The notes under the pieces were generated by a model. That model saw nothing but the letters and a program-made list of their open reading frames with translations, did no database searches and was not told the origin of the DNA. Positions 52,624 to 62,082 of a stretch of 64,000 nt of DNA are shown here, one piece after another. Source of the stretch: Pseudomonas mucoides (GTDB taxonomy: Bacteria > Pseudomonadota > Gammaproteobacteria > Pseudomonadales > Pseudomonadaceae); assembly GCF_015461845.1 (NCBI RefSeq), contig NZ_JACOPW010000005.1:248001-312000 (forward strand), given 5' to 3'. Each line of letters starts with the position of its first letter. Within the stretch, counting starts at the first letter, position 1. Made by a program: the position numbers and the translations under genes.

Positions 52624-53717
52624 TGTCTGAGCAAGAACTCAAGGCACTGCGCCTGCGCATTGATGCCCTGGACGAAAAAGTCCTGGAGCTGATCAGTGAG
52701 CGCGCACGCTGCGCCCAGGAAGTTGCGCGAGTAAAGATGGCCTCGCTGGCCGAAGGCGAAGTGCCGGTGTTCTATCGTCCTGAGCGTGAAGCCCAGGTGC
52801 TCAAACGCGTGATGGAGCGTAACCAGGGGCCACTGGGCAATGAAGAGATGGCGCGGTTGTTCCGCGAAATCATGTCTTCGTGCCTGGCGCTCGAGCAGCC
52901 GCTGAAAGTGGCTTACCTCGGCCCTGAAGGCACCTTCACCCAAGCCGCGGCCATGAAGCACTTCGGCCACGCGGTGATCAGCAAGCCGATGGCGGCGATC
53001 GACGAAGTGTTTCGCGAAGTGGCGGCCGGTGCGGTGAACTTTGGCGTGGTCCCGGTGGAGAACTCCACCGAGGGCGCGGTCAACCACACGCTGGACAGCT
53101 TCCTCGAACACGACATGGTGATCTGTGGCGAAGTCGAGCTGCGTATTCACCACCACCTGTTGGTCGGTGAAAACACCAAGACCGACAGCATCAGTCGCAT
53201 CTATTCCCATGCCCAATCGCTGGCCCAGTGCCGCAAGTGGCTGGACGCACACTACCCGAATGTCGAGCGCGTGGCGGTGTCCAGCAACGCCGAAGCGGCC
53301 AAGCGGGTTAAAGGTGAGTGGAACTCGGCGGCGATTGCCGGCGACATGGCCGCTGGTCTGTACGGGTTGACCCGTCTGGCCGAGAAAATCGAGGATCGCC
53401 CGGATAACTCCACGCGATTCCTGATGATCGGCAGCCAGGAAGTGCCGCCGACCGGCGACGACAAGACCTCGATCATCGTCTCCATGAGCAACAAACCGGG
53501 CGCGCTTCACGAGTTGCTGGTGCCGTTCCACGACAACGGTATCGACCTGACGCGCATCGAGACGCGTCCGTCGCGCAGCGGTAAATGGACCTACGTGTTC
53601 TTCATCGACTTCGTCGGCCACCATCGCGATCCATTGGTCAAAGGTGTGCTGGAAAAGATCAGTCAGGAAGCAGTGGCACTCAAAGTGCTGGGTTCCTACC
53701 CGAAAGCAGTTCTCTAA
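52623..53717 (+). CDS. pheA: Bifunctional chorismate mutase/prephenate dehydratase
   Basis: A 364-residue bifunctional enzyme of phenylalanine synthesis. Domains in order: chorismate mutase (about 1-90, LRLRIDALDEKVLELISERA), prephenate dehydratase (about 95-275, VAYLGPEGTFTQAA and PVENSTEGAVNHTLD), and an ACT regulatory domain (about 280-360) with NKPGALHELL and the ETRPSR version of the ESRP phenylalanine site. The ATG overlaps the serC stop by one base. hisC follows ten bases after its stop. Confidence 0.97.
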   Translation: MSEQELKALRLRIDALDEKVLELISERARCAQEVARVKMASLAEGEVPVFYRPEREAQVLKRVMERNQGPLGNEEMARLFREIMSSCLALEQPLKVAYLGPEGTFTQAAAMKHFGHAVISKPMAAIDEVFREVAAGAVNFGVVPVENSTEGAVNHTLDSFLEHDMVICGEVELRIHHHLLVGENTKTDSISRIYSHAQSLAQCRKWLDAHYPNVERVAVSSNAEAAKRVKGEWNSAAIAGDMAAGLYGLTRLAEKIEDRPDNSTRFLMIGSQEVPPTGDDKTSIIVSMSNKPGALHELLVPFHDNGIDLTRIETRPSRSGKWTYVFFIDFVGHHRDPLVKGVLEKISQEAVALKVLGSYPKAVL

Positions 53718-53727
53718 GGGGTAGCAA

Positions 53728-54840
53728 ATGAGTGATGACTTCCTCGCCCTGGCACAGCCGGGCGTGCAACAACTTTCGCCGTACGTCCCGGGCAAGCCTG
53801 TGGACGAACTGGCGCGCGAGCTGGACCTTGATCCGGCGAGCATCGTCAAACTGGCCAGTAATGAAAACCCGTTGGGCGCGAGTCCCAAGGCGCTGACGGC
53901 GATTCAGAATGCGCTGGCCGAGCTGACCCGTTATCCAGACGGCAATGGTTTTGCGCTCAAGACCCTGTTGGCCGAGCAGTGCCGCGTCGAACTGAATCAA
54001 GTGACGCTGGGCAATGGCTCCAACGACATTCTGGAGCTGGTCGCGCGTGCCTATCTGGCGCCGGGCCTCAATGCCGTGTTCAGTGAGCATGCGTTTGCGG
54101 TCTATCCGATCGTGACCCAGGCCGTCGGTGCCCAGGCCAAAGTGATTCCGGCCAAAGACTGGGGGCATGACCTGTCGGGCATGCTGGCGGCGATCGATGC
54201 CGACACTCGCGTGGTCTTCATTGCCAACCCGAACAACCCGACCGGAACCTGGTTCGATGCCGAGGCACTGGACGAATTCCTGCAGGATGTTCCGGCGCAT
54301 GTGCTGGTCGTGCTGGACGAGGCCTACATCGAATACGCCGAGGGCAGCGACTTGCCGGATGGCCTGGATTATCTGGCGGCTTATCCGAACCTGCTGGTTT
54401 CTCGTACATTCTCCAAGGCCTATGGCCTGGCGGCATTGCGGGTCGGCTATGGCTTGTCCACCGCCGTGGTCGCGGACGTCCTGAACCGTGTGCGTCAGCC
54501 GTTCAACGTTAACAGTCTGGCCTTGGCCGCTGCATGCGCTGCGCTGCAAGACGTCGACTACCTGGCGCAAAGCCGTCGCCTGAACGAGTCCGGCATGCTG
54601 CAACTGGAAGCCGGTTTTCGTGAGTTGGGGCTGAGTTGGATCCCGTCCAAGGGCAACTTCATCTGCGTCGATCTCGGTCGCGTGGCTGCACCGGTGTTCC
54701 AGGGGCTGTTGCGCGAAGGTGTGATCGTGCGTCCGGTGGCCAACTACGGCATGCCGAACCACCTGCGTGTCACGATCGGTTTGCCGGCGGAAAACAGCCG
54801 CTTCCTAGAGGCGCTGACCAAGGTTCTGGCTCGTGGTTGA
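53728..54840 (+). CDS. hisC: Histidinol-phosphate aminotransferase (HisC2-type)
   Basis: A 370-residue class I/II PLP aminotransferase with SNENPLGASPKAL near the N-terminus, IANPNNPTGTWFD in the middle, and the PLP lysine in SRTFSKAYGLAALRVGYG. Besides histidine synthesis, paralogues at this locus can transaminate aromatic keto acids, which suits its place between pheA and tyrA-aroA. Its end overlaps the next gene's start by eight bases. AAGGGG precedes the ATG. No missing residues were noted. Confidence 0.95.
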   Translation: MSDDFLALAQPGVQQLSPYVPGKPVDELARELDLDPASIVKLASNENPLGASPKALTAIQNALAELTRYPDGNGFALKTLLAEQCRVELNQVTLGNGSNDILELVARAYLAPGLNAVFSEHAFAVYPIVTQAVGAQAKVIPAKDWGHDLSGMLAAIDADTRVVFIANPNNPTGTWFDAEALDEFLQDVPAHVLVVLDEAYIEYAEGSDLPDGLDYLAAYPNLLVSRTFSKAYGLAALRVGYGLSTAVVADVLNRVRQPFNVNSLALAAACAALQDVDYLAQSRRLNESGMLQLEAGFRELGLSWIPSKGNFICVDLGRVAAPVFQGLLREGVIVRPVANYGMPNHLRVTIGLPAENSRFLEALTKVLARG

Positions 54841-57076
54841 TGTCACTGCACTGCAATCTGCTGCACCTATGATCGGTCGCCTGGTGGTGGTCGGTCTGGG
54901 ATTGATCGGTGGTTCGTTCGCCAAGGGCATGCGTGAAAGCGGCCTGTGCCGCGAAGTGGTCGGGGTTGACCTGGATCCGCAGTCGCGCAAGCTGGCGGTC
55001 GAGTTGGGCGTGGTGGATCGCTGTGAAGAAGACCTGGCCGCTGCTTGCCAGGGCGCTGACGTGATTCAACTGGCCATTCCGATCCTGGCCATGGAAAAGA
55101 TGCTGGCACGCTTGGCGGCAATGGATCTCGGATCGGCGATTCTGACCGACGTCGGTAGCGCCAAAGGCAATGTCGTCCGTGCGGCAACCGAAGCGTTTGG
55201 CGGCCTGCCGTCGCGCTTTGTGCCGGGGCATCCGATTGCCGGTTCCGAGCAGAGCGGGGTGGAAGCCTCCAACGCCGAGCTGTTCCGTCGTCATAAAGTG
55301 ATTCTGACGCCGCTGGATCAAACCGATCCGGCCGCGCTGGCAGTGGTCGACCGTCTGTGGCGCGAATTGGGCGCCGATGTCGAACACATGCAGGTCGAGC
55401 GCCACGATGAAGTGTTGGCGGCGACCAGTCATTTGCCGCACCTGTTGGCGTTCGGTTTGGTCGATTCGTTGGCCAAGCGCAATGAAAACCTTGAGATCTT
55501 CCGTTACGCTGCCGGCGGTTTCCGCGATTTCACAAGAATCGCGGGAAGCGATCCGGTCATGTGGCACGACATCTTCCTCGCTAACCGCGAAGCTGTCCTG
55601 CGCACACTCGATACATTTCGCAGCGACCTCGACGCCTTGCGCGACGCGGTCGATGCAGGGGATGGGCACCAATTGTTGGGCGTGTTCACGCGCGCCCGGG
55701 TTGCCCGCGAGCATTTCAGTAAAATCCTGGCCCGCCGGGCCTATGTGGACGCTATGAACTCCAACGACCTGATTTTCCTGGCACAACCTGGTGGCCGCCT
55801 GACTGGGCGGATTCGTGTACCGGGCGATAAATCGATTTCCCACCGTTCGATCATGCTTGGCTCCCTGGCCGAAGGCGTCACCGAAGTCGAAGGCTTCCTC
55901 GAGGGCGAAGACGCTCTGGCGACCCTGCAAGCCTTCCGTGACATGGGTGTTGTGATCGAAGGTCCGCATCATGGTCGTGTGACCATCCACGGTGTCGGCC
56001 TGCATGGCTTGAAGCCGGCACCCGGCCCGATCTATCTGGGTAACTCCGGTACTTCGATGCGTCTGCTGTCTGGCCTGTTGGCTGCGCAGAACTTCGACAG
56101 CACCCTGACCGGTGACGCTTCGCTGTCCAAACGCCCGATGAATCGCGTGGCCAATCCGCTGCGTGAAATGGGCGCCGTGATCGAGACCGCTGCTGAAGGT
56201 CGTCCACCGATGATCATTCGTGGCGGCCACACGCTCAAGGGCTTGACCTACACCATGCCAATGGCCAGTGCCCAGGTTAAATCCTGCCTGCTGCTGGCGG
56301 GTCTGTACGCTGAAGGCAAGACCACCGTTACCGAGCCTGCCCCGACGCGCGACCACACCGAGCGCATGTTGCAAGGTTTTGGTTATCCGGTCAGTGTCAG
56401 CGGTGCGACTGCATCGGTCGAGTCCGGGCACAAGCTGACCGCGACCCACATCGAAGTGCCGGGCGACATCTCGTCCTCCGCGTTCTTCCTGGTGGCCGCA
56501 TCGATCGCTGAAGGTTCTGAGCTGGTGCTCGAACACGTCGGCATCAATCCGACCCGTACCGGCGTGATCGACATCCTGCGCCTGATGGGCGGCGATATCA
56601 CCCTGGAAAACCAGCGTGAAGTCGGCGGCGAACCGGTCGCGGACTTGCGCGTACGTGCAGCTAAACTTAAAGGTATCGAGATTCCCGAGGCCCTGGTTCC
56701 ACTGGCCATCGACGAATTCCCGGTGCTGTTCGTGGCCGCGGCCTGTGCCGAAGGGCGCACGGTGTTGCGTGGTGCCGAAGAGCTGCGGGTCAAAGAGTCG
56801 GACCGGATCCAGGTCATGGCCGATGGCTTGCTGGCGCTGGGCGTCAAATGCGAGCCGACCCCGGATGGCATCATCATCGACGGCGGCCAGATCGGCGGCG
56901 GCGAAGTGCATGGTCATGGCGATCACCGGATTGCCATGGCGTTCAGCGTGGCATCGCTGCGCGCGACTGCACCGATCCGCATCCACGATTGCGCCAACGT
57001 CGCGACGTCGTTCCCGAACTTCCTTACGCTGTGCGCGCAGGTCGGTATCCGGGTTGCTGAAGAGGCTCAGTCGTGA
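54833..57076 (+). CDS. tyrA-aroA: Prephenate dehydrogenase / EPSP synthase fusion (TyrA-AroA)
   Basis: A 747-residue fusion. Residues about 13-300 are prephenate (or arogenate) dehydrogenase with the NAD motif VVVGLGLIGGSFAKGM. From about residue 308 a complete EPSP synthase follows, with VPGDKSISHRSIML, the phosphoenolpyruvate-site NSGTSMRLLSGLL and LRVKESDRIQVMADGL. The pair makes 4-hydroxyphenylpyruvate and EPSP, respectively late and early steps of the aromatic pathway. The start chosen is the GTG at 54833 with AAGG nine bases before it; an ATG at 54869 would remove 12 residues and is also plausible. It overlaps hisC by eight bases and cmk by four. Confidence 0.96.
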   Translation: MVDVTALQSAAPMIGRLVVVGLGLIGGSFAKGMRESGLCREVVGVDLDPQSRKLAVELGVVDRCEEDLAAACQGADVIQLAIPILAMEKMLARLAAMDLGSAILTDVGSAKGNVVRAATEAFGGLPSRFVPGHPIAGSEQSGVEASNAELFRRHKVILTPLDQTDPAALAVVDRLWRELGADVEHMQVERHDEVLAATSHLPHLLAFGLVDSLAKRNENLEIFRYAAGGFRDFTRIAGSDPVMWHDIFLANREAVLRTLDTFRSDLDALRDAVDAGDGHQLLGVFTRARVAREHFSKILARRAYVDAMNSNDLIFLAQPGGRLTGRIRVPGDKSISHRSIMLGSLAEGVTEVEGFLEGEDALATLQAFRDMGVVIEGPHHGRVTIHGVGLHGLKPAPGPIYLGNSGTSMRLLSGLLAAQNFDSTLTGDASLSKRPMNRVANPLREMGAVIETAAEGRPPMIIRGGHTLKGLTYTMPMASAQVKSCLLLAGLYAEGKTTVTEPAPTRDHTERMLQGFGYPVSVSGATASVESGHKLTATHIEVPGDISSSAFFLVAASIAEGSELVLEHVGINPTRTGVIDILRLMGGDITLENQREVGGEPVADLRVRAAKLKGIEIPEALVPLAIDEFPVLFVAAACAEGRTVLRGAEELRVKESDRIQVMADGLLALGVKCEPTPDGIIIDGGQIGGGEVHGHGDHRIAMAFSVASLRATAPIRIHDCANVATSFPNFLTLCAQVGIRVAEEAQS

Positions 57077-57762
57077 TCAACAAGTCGCCAGTCATTACCA
57101 TCGATGGCCCGAGCGGTTCCGGTAAAGGCACGATCGCCGGGATTCTGGCGAAACGTCTGGGCTGGAATCTGCTGGATTCCGGTGCGCTGTACCGTTTGCT
57201 GGCGTTCGCTGCGCACAATCATGGTGTTGATCTGACCAATGAAGAATTGCTGAAGGCGCTCGCGGCACATCTGGACGTGCAGTTCATCGCTGCGACGGAC
57301 GGTCAACTGCAGCGAATCATTCTGGAAGGCGACGAAGTCAGTGATGTGATTCGTACTGAAAGTGTCGGCGCCGGCGCATCCCAGGTTGCGGCATTGCCCG
57401 CCGTACGCGAGGCGCTGCTGCAGCGCCAGCGTGCTTTCCAGGAAATGCCGGGGCTGGTAGCCGATGGCCGGGATATGGGCACGGTGGTTTTTCCGGACGC
57501 GCCCTTGAAGATATTCCTCACTGCCAGTGCCGAGGAGCGTGCGCGCCGTCGATACTTGCAGTTGAAGGGCAAAGTCGATGGTGTTAGTCTGTCGAGTCTG
57601 CTAGATGAGATACGTGTCCGCGATGAGCGTGACACCCAGCGAGCGGTAGCCCCGCTCAAACCGGCGGCTGACGCCATACAGCTGGATTCCACGGAATTGT
57701 CCATTGATCAGGTGTTGGAACGCATCATGAGCGAGATCGCCATTCGCGATATCGCCGGGTGA
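57073..57762 (+). CDS. cmk: Cytidylate kinase
   Basis: A 229-residue (d)CMP kinase. The P-loop is in TIDGPSGSGKGTIAGILA and the nucleotide-binding region includes VADGRDMGTVVFPDAPLKIF, then ASAEERARRRYLQL. It makes CDP/dCDP for RNA, DNA and lipid precursors. The GTG start at 57073 overlaps the tyrA-aroA stop by four bases, so it is translationally coupled. The rpsA gene follows 120 bases later, as in most proteobacteria. Confidence 0.96.
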   Translation: MINKSPVITIDGPSGSGKGTIAGILAKRLGWNLLDSGALYRLLAFAAHNHGVDLTNEELLKALAAHLDVQFIAATDGQLQRIILEGDEVSDVIRTESVGAGASQVAALPAVREALLQRQRAFQEMPGLVADGRDMGTVVFPDAPLKIFLTASAEERARRRYLQLKGKVDGVSLSSLLDEIRVRDERDTQRAVAPLKPAADAIQLDSTELSIDQVLERIMSEIAIRDIAG

Positions 57763-57882
57763 CCAAGAAGGCCGCGGGGGACCAGTCATAGTCCTGCGGT
57801 GGCTTCTTTTAAATGAAACTAACCCATACCGTCTGGGGTGTGGAGATGGGCGTAGTCTTCGCCCTCATCAACAGGAATTAAA

Positions 57883-59574
57883 ATGAGCGAAAGCTTTGCG
57901 GAACTCTTTGAAGAAAGCCTAAAAACCCTGAACCTTCAGGCAGGCTCCATCATCACCGGTGTTATCGTTGATATCGATTACCAAGCTCGCTGGGTAACCG
58001 TTCACGCTGGCCTGAAGTCTGAAGCACTCATCCCGCTTGAGCAGTTCTACAACGACGCTGGCGAACTGAACATCAACGTCGGTGACGAAGTTCACGTTGC
58101 TCTGGACTCGGTTGAAGACGGCTTTGGTGAAACCAAGCTGTCCCGTGAAAAAGCCAAGCGCGCTGAATGCTGGATTGTTCTGGAAGCAGCCTTCGCAGCC
58201 GAAGAAGTGGTCAAGGGCGTTATCAACGGTAAGGTTAAAGGCGGCTTCACTGTCGACGTTAACGGCATCCGTGCGTTCCTGCCAGGTTCTCTGGTTGACG
58301 TCCGCCCTGTGCGCGATACTACGCACCTGGAAGGCAAAGAGCTGGAATTCAAGGTCATCAAACTCGACCAGAAACGCAACAACGTTGTCGTTTCCCGTCG
58401 CAGCGTCCTCGAAGCCGAGAACTCCGCCGAGCGTGAAGCTCTGCTGGAATCCCTGCAGGAAGGTCAGCAAGTCAAAGGTATCGTCAAAAACCTCACCGAT
58501 TACGGCGCATTCGTCGATCTGGGTGGCGTCGATGGCCTGCTGCACATTACCGACATGGCTTGGAAGCGTATCAAGCATCCTTCCGAAATCGTCAACGTTG
58601 GCGACGAGATCGATGTCAAGGTTCTGAAGTACGATCGCGAACGCAATCGTGTTTCCCTGGGCCTGAAGCAACTGGGCGAAGATCCATGGGTTGCTATCAA
58701 AGCCCGTTACCCAGAAAGCACTCGCGTTACCGCTCGTGTAACCAACCTGACCGACTACGGCTGCTTCGCTGAGCTGGAAGAAGGCGTTGAAGGCCTGGTA
58801 CACGTTTCCGAAATGGACTGGACCAACAAGAACATCCACCCTTCGAAAGTCGTACAAGTCGGCGACGAAGTGGAAGTTATGGTTCTGGACATCGACGAAG
58901 AGCGTCGTCGTATCTCCCTCGGCATCAAGCAGTGCAAATCTAACCCATGGGAAGATTTCTCTGGCCAGTTCAACAAGGGCGATAAAATCTCCGGCACCAT
59001 CAAGTCGATCACCGATTTCGGTATCTTCATTGGTCTGGACGGTGGCATCGACGGTCTGGTTCACCTGTCCGACATCTCCTGGAACGAAGTGGGCGAAGAA
59101 GCCGTTCGCCGCTTCAAGAAGGGCGACGAGCTGGACACCGTTATCCTGTCGGTTGACCCAGAGCGCGAGCGTATCTCCCTGGGTATCAAGCAACTGGAAA
59201 GCGATCCGTTCTCCGAGTACGTTCAAGAGAACGACAAAGGCGCAATCGTTAAAGGCATCGTGAAAGAAGTTGACGCTAAAGGCGCCATCATCACTCTGGC
59301 CGACGATATCGAAGCGACTCTGAAAGCCTCCGAAATCAGCCGTGACCGCGTTGAAGACGCGCGCAACGTTCTGAAAGAAGGCCAGGAAGTAGAAGCCAAG
59401 ATCATCAGCGTTGACCGCAAGAGCCGTGTAATCCAGCTCTCCATCAAGTCGAAAGACGATGCTGAAGAGAAAGAAGCAATCCAGAGCTTGAAAGACAAGC
59501 CTGCTGCTGACGTCGCTGCTGGTCCTACCACTCTGGGCGACCTGTTGCGTGCACAAATGGAAAAACAGAACTAA
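57883..59574 (+). CDS. rpsA: 30S ribosomal protein S1
   Basis: A 563-residue protein with six S1 RNA-binding repeats; typical repeat cores are DYGAFVDLGGVDGLLHITDM and DFGIFIGLDGGIDGLVHLSD. S1 unfolds and binds mRNA leaders during translation initiation. Codon use is highly biased, as expected for a highly expressed gene. The 120-base leader upstream may carry S1 autoregulation, known in related bacteria, but no specific structure was verified. A strong terminator follows. Confidence 0.98.
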   Translation: MSESFAELFEESLKTLNLQAGSIITGVIVDIDYQARWVTVHAGLKSEALIPLEQFYNDAGELNINVGDEVHVALDSVEDGFGETKLSREKAKRAECWIVLEAAFAAEEVVKGVINGKVKGGFTVDVNGIRAFLPGSLVDVRPVRDTTHLEGKELEFKVIKLDQKRNNVVVSRRSVLEAENSAEREALLESLQEGQQVKGIVKNLTDYGAFVDLGGVDGLLHITDMAWKRIKHPSEIVNVGDEIDVKVLKYDRERNRVSLGLKQLGEDPWVAIKARYPESTRVTARVTNLTDYGCFAELEEGVEGLVHVSEMDWTNKNIHPSKVVQVGDEVEVMVLDIDEERRRISLGIKQCKSNPWEDFSGQFNKGDKISGTIKSITDFGIFIGLDGGIDGLVHLSDISWNEVGEEAVRRFKKGDELDTVILSVDPERERISLGIKQLESDPFSEYVQENDKGAIVKGIVKEVDAKGAIITLADDIEATLKASEISRDRVEDARNVLKEGQEVEAKIISVDRKSRVIQLSIKSKDDAEEKEAIQSLKDKPAADVAAGPTTLGDLLRAQMEKQN

Positions 59575-59593
59575 GTTCTGTCAGACCATAGAA

Positions 59594-59621
59594 AAAGGGC
59601 GACTTCGGTCGCCCTTTTTTG
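59594..59621 (+). terminator. Rho-independent terminator after rpsA
   Basis: A 10-bp perfect stem AAAGGGCGAC / GTCGCCCTTT with a stable TTCG tetraloop is followed by a T run. It lies 20 bases after the rpsA stop. Confidence 0.93.
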
Positions 59622-59788
59622 TGCCTGCGATTTGGTGGTCTCGCCGATGCTTTTTGGCTGCAAGGATTGTGAAACCAATATCCCCGATAAGTTGTCTCTT
59701 TCTTTAATCGGATCAATCGTTTGTTTGCAGCTAACCTTTAGCCTGAAGTGAACGACAGTCGGGCAAGCCGCCCGGCATAAGGAAGTGA

Positions 59789-60067
59789 ATGAACAAGCTC
59801 ATTGTCGTAATAGCAGTACTGACATTGGCGGGTTGTACCACTAATGCCAAGACTCATGTCGTGCGCGGGGTCAGTGGTATTGAGATTGACTGTTCCGGGC
59901 TGGGGTCCGGGTGGGAAAAGTGTCGCAAGCGTGCGGATAGGGAGTGTAAGGCGGCAGGGTATAAGGTCGTCGCAAGGTCTGATGACGCCAAGGACGAGGA
60001 TGAATTCCCTTTTGGTTTCAATCCGGCGGGCTACCTGACGCGGACCATGTTGGTTATCTGTCGCTGA
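59789..60067 (+). CDS. Small lipoprotein of unknown function
   Basis: A 92-residue predicted lipoprotein: short signal sequence ending in the lipobox LAGC (Cys about residue 16), then a compact part with three further cysteines (IDCSGLGSGWEKCRKRADRECKAAGY). AAGGAAGTGA precedes the ATG. I do not recognise a defined family, although similar short Cys-rich lipoproteins are common in Pseudomonas. It lies between rpsA and ihfB, with its own upstream region after the rpsA terminator. Confidence 0.78.
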   Translation: MNKLIVVIAVLTLAGCTTNAKTHVVRGVSGIEIDCSGLGSGWEKCRKRADRECKAAGYKVVARSDDAKDEDEFPFGFNPAGYLTRTMLVICR

Positions 60068-60213
60068 GTGAGGGCTATATCGGGGAGCCGGGGTTTATAT
60101 GGCATCCCCGGGGCTTGAAAATATATGTGAAAACTCGGGCTGTTCAAATTCTTTCGAGCATGCTAAAACCTTTGAAGCGCTTTTCCTAGCTGCTTGAAAA
60201 AGAAGGGAAAAAT

Positions 60214-60522
60214 ATGACGAAGTCGGAGTTGATCGAACGAATTGTCACCCATCAAGGGCTGCTCTCATCCAAGGATGTGGAGCTGGCCATCAAGACCATG
60301 CTTGAGCAAATGTCCCAATGCCTCGCCACAGGGGATCGTATCGAGATCCGTGGGTTTGGCAGCTTCTCCTTGCACTACCGTGCACCACGCGTAGGTCGCA
60401 ATCCAAAAACCGGCCAGTCCGTCAGCCTCGACGGTAAGTTCGTTCCGCATTTCAAGCCGGGGAAGGAGTTGCGCGATCGGGTCAATGAGGAAGAGGAGGA
60501 GGGTTTTGGCCTTCATGAATAA
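60214..60522 (+). CDS. ihfB: Integration host factor subunit beta
   Basis: A 102-residue DNA-bending protein (IHF-beta/HimD). Features are TKSELIERIVTHQGLLSSKDVE at the N-terminus, EIRGFGSFSLHYRAPRVGRNPKTG with the minor-groove intercalating Pro arm, and a C-terminal acidic tail (NEEEEEGFGLHE) slightly longer than the E. coli form. It pairs with IHF-alpha, encoded elsewhere. AAGAAGGGAAAAAT precedes the ATG. In P. aeruginosa the O-antigen cluster begins just beyond this gene, and the same is seen here. Confidence 0.97.
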   Translation: MTKSELIERIVTHQGLLSSKDVELAIKTMLEQMSQCLATGDRIEIRGFGSFSLHYRAPRVGRNPKTGQSVSLDGKFVPHFKPGKELRDRVNEEEEEGFGLHE

Positions 60523-60533
60523 AGGATCGGCGC

Positions 60534-60773
60534 ATGCGTAACCTCAAGCGCGTACTACTCGCAATAGTTGTCCTGTTGCTGATTTTGGCAGTTCTGGCTT
60601 TCATGCTTGAAAATCAGCAGTCGGTTTCATTGCTGTTCCTCGGCTGGTCAGTTCCGCAAATGCCAGTATCGCTGGTCATGGTTCTTGCGCTGCTGTTTGG
60701 TATGCTGATTGGGCCTATTCTAGGGTGGTTTCTGGGGCGGGCGTCCAGATCTTCCCGCAAGCGTCTTGTCTGA
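60534..60773 (+). CDS. LapA (DUF1049) domain membrane protein
   Basis: A 79-residue inner-membrane protein with two hydrophobic helices (LLAIVVLLLILAVLAFML and SLVMVLALLFGMLIGPILGW) separated by a short NQQSVSLLFLGWSVPQMP loop, the LapA_dom/DUF1049 pattern; E. coli LapA is linked to LPS assembly control. It starts 11 bases after ihfB and is probably cotranscribed. The C-terminus is basic (RASRSSRKRLV), facing the cytosol by the positive-inside rule. Confidence 0.88.
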   Translation: MRNLKRVLLAIVVLLLILAVLAFMLENQQSVSLLFLGWSVPQMPVSLVMVLALLFGMLIGPILGWFLGRASRSSRKRLV

Positions 60774-60826
60774 TCACGAAAACCTCAGGCGCATCAAGAA
60801 TTCGCTTCACAGCTTGTCTATATCCA

Positions 60827-60855
60827 TTAGTAAAAGCGTCATTAAGCTGTAAAAT
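60827..60855 (+). promoter_or_regulatory. Candidate promoter upstream of the rfb genes
   Basis: TTAGTA (60827-60832) and TAAAAT (60850-60855) are 17 bases apart in the 229-base gap before rfbB. No JUMPStart/ops core (GGCGGTAG) was found in this gap. The long leader (about 140 bases) makes the assignment tentative. Confidence 0.35.
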
Positions 60856-61002
60856 GCTGCGCTTGTCCGATAATGGCACTGTCCTGCATCGGTACAGACT
60901 GACACTGTCAGAAGCCTCAGCTTAGAAGACGGCTTTTGCATTCATGGATTAGGCAGCGCTCGGTTGACGGCCCTGTCAGTAACTCAAAGGGTGTGTTTTC
61001 GC

Positions 61003-62082
61003 GTGAAAATTCTAGTAACCGGCGGCGCCGGGTTCATCGGCTCGGCAGTCATCCGTCATATCATCTCCAATACTGCCGACTCCGTGGTTAACGTCGATAA
61101 GCTGACTTACGCCGGTAACCTCGAGTCATTGGCCGAAGTTAGCCAGAACGATCGCTATGTGTTCGAGCGCGTCGACATCTGCGATCGTGATCAAGTCGAC
61201 CGCGTTCTGCGTGAACACCAACCAGATGCCATCATGCACTTGGCCGCAGAGTCGCACGTTGACCGCTCGATTTCGGGGCCATCGGAATTTATCCAGACGA
61301 ACATCATCGGCACTTACACCCTGCTGGAAGCCGCACGCCACTACTGGGCTGCACTGGACAATGGGCGCAAAGCCAATTTCCGCTTCCACCACATTTCCAC
61401 TGATGAGGTTTACGGAGACCTGGAAGGTCCGGAAGACCTGTTCACCGAAACTACGCCGTATCAACCGAGTTCACCTTATTCCGCCAGTAAGGCAAGCTCT
61501 GACCATCTGGTTCGTGCCTGGAGCCGGACCTACGGCCTTCCGACATTGGTCACCAACTGTTCAAACAACTACGGTCCGTGCCATTTCCCCGAAAAGCTGA
61601 TCCCGCTGATCATCCTCAATGCGCTGGAAGGCAAGCCGTTGCCGGTTTACGGCAAAGGCAACCAGGTTCGCGATTGGCTTTATGTCGAAGACCACGCCCG
61701 TGCTTTGTACAAAGTTGTGACTGATGGTGTTATTGGCGAGACGTACAACATCGGTGGTCATAACGAAAAGCAAAACATCGAAGTCGTACACACACTTTGC
61801 GCTTTGCTTGACGAATTGCGCCCGGATTCTGCCCATCGCCCGCACGCTAGTCTGATCACCTATGTCCAGGATCGCCCGGGCCACGATCAGCGTTACGCGA
61901 TTGATGCCAGCAAAATTCAGCGCGAGCTAGGCTGGACGCCGGAAGAAACATTTGAAACCGGTATTCGCAAGACCGTCGAGTGGTACCTCAGTAACACTGA
62001 ATGGGTAGCGCATGTGAAAAGCGGTAGCTACCAGCAGTGGATAGACCAGAATTACGCGGATCGTTCTTCGAGCAAAGCATGA
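61003..62082 (+). CDS. rfbB: dTDP-glucose 4,6-dehydratase
   Basis: A 359-residue extended SDR enzyme, second step of dTDP-L-rhamnose synthesis. The NAD motif is VTGGAGFIGSAVIRHII and the catalytic Tyr-x-x-x-Lys region is SSPYSASKASSDHLV; the Thr-Asp-Glu triad lies in HISTDEVYGDL. The start is GTG at 61003 (VKILVTGG), with AAAGGG upstream; an upstream ATG at 60964 is less likely. Its stop overlaps the rfbD start by four bases. Confidence 0.96.
   Translation: MKILVTGGAGFIGSAVIRHIISNTADSVVNVDKLTYAGNLESLAEVSQNDRYVFERVDICDRDQVDRVLREHQPDAIMHLAAESHVDRSISGPSEFIQTNIIGTYTLLEAARHYWAALDNGRKANFRFHHISTDEVYGDLEGPEDLFTETTPYQPSSPYSASKASSDHLVRAWSRTYGLPTLVTNCSNNYGPCHFPEKLIPLIILNALEGKPLPVYGKGNQVRDWLYVEDHARALYKVVTDGVIGETYNIGGHNEKQNIEVVHTLCALLDELRPDSAHRPHASLITYVQDRPGHDQRYAIDASKIQRELGWTPEETFETGIRKTVEWYLSNTEWVAHVKSGSYQQWIDQNYADRSSSKA

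Noticed and set aside
57919..59556. A 545-codon frame antisense to rpsA
   Set aside because: The repeat-like appearance comes from the S1 repeats on the true strand; there is no independent support.
60774..61002. JUMPStart/ops element before rfbB
   Set aside because: No GGCGGTAG core was found in the gap on the plus strand.
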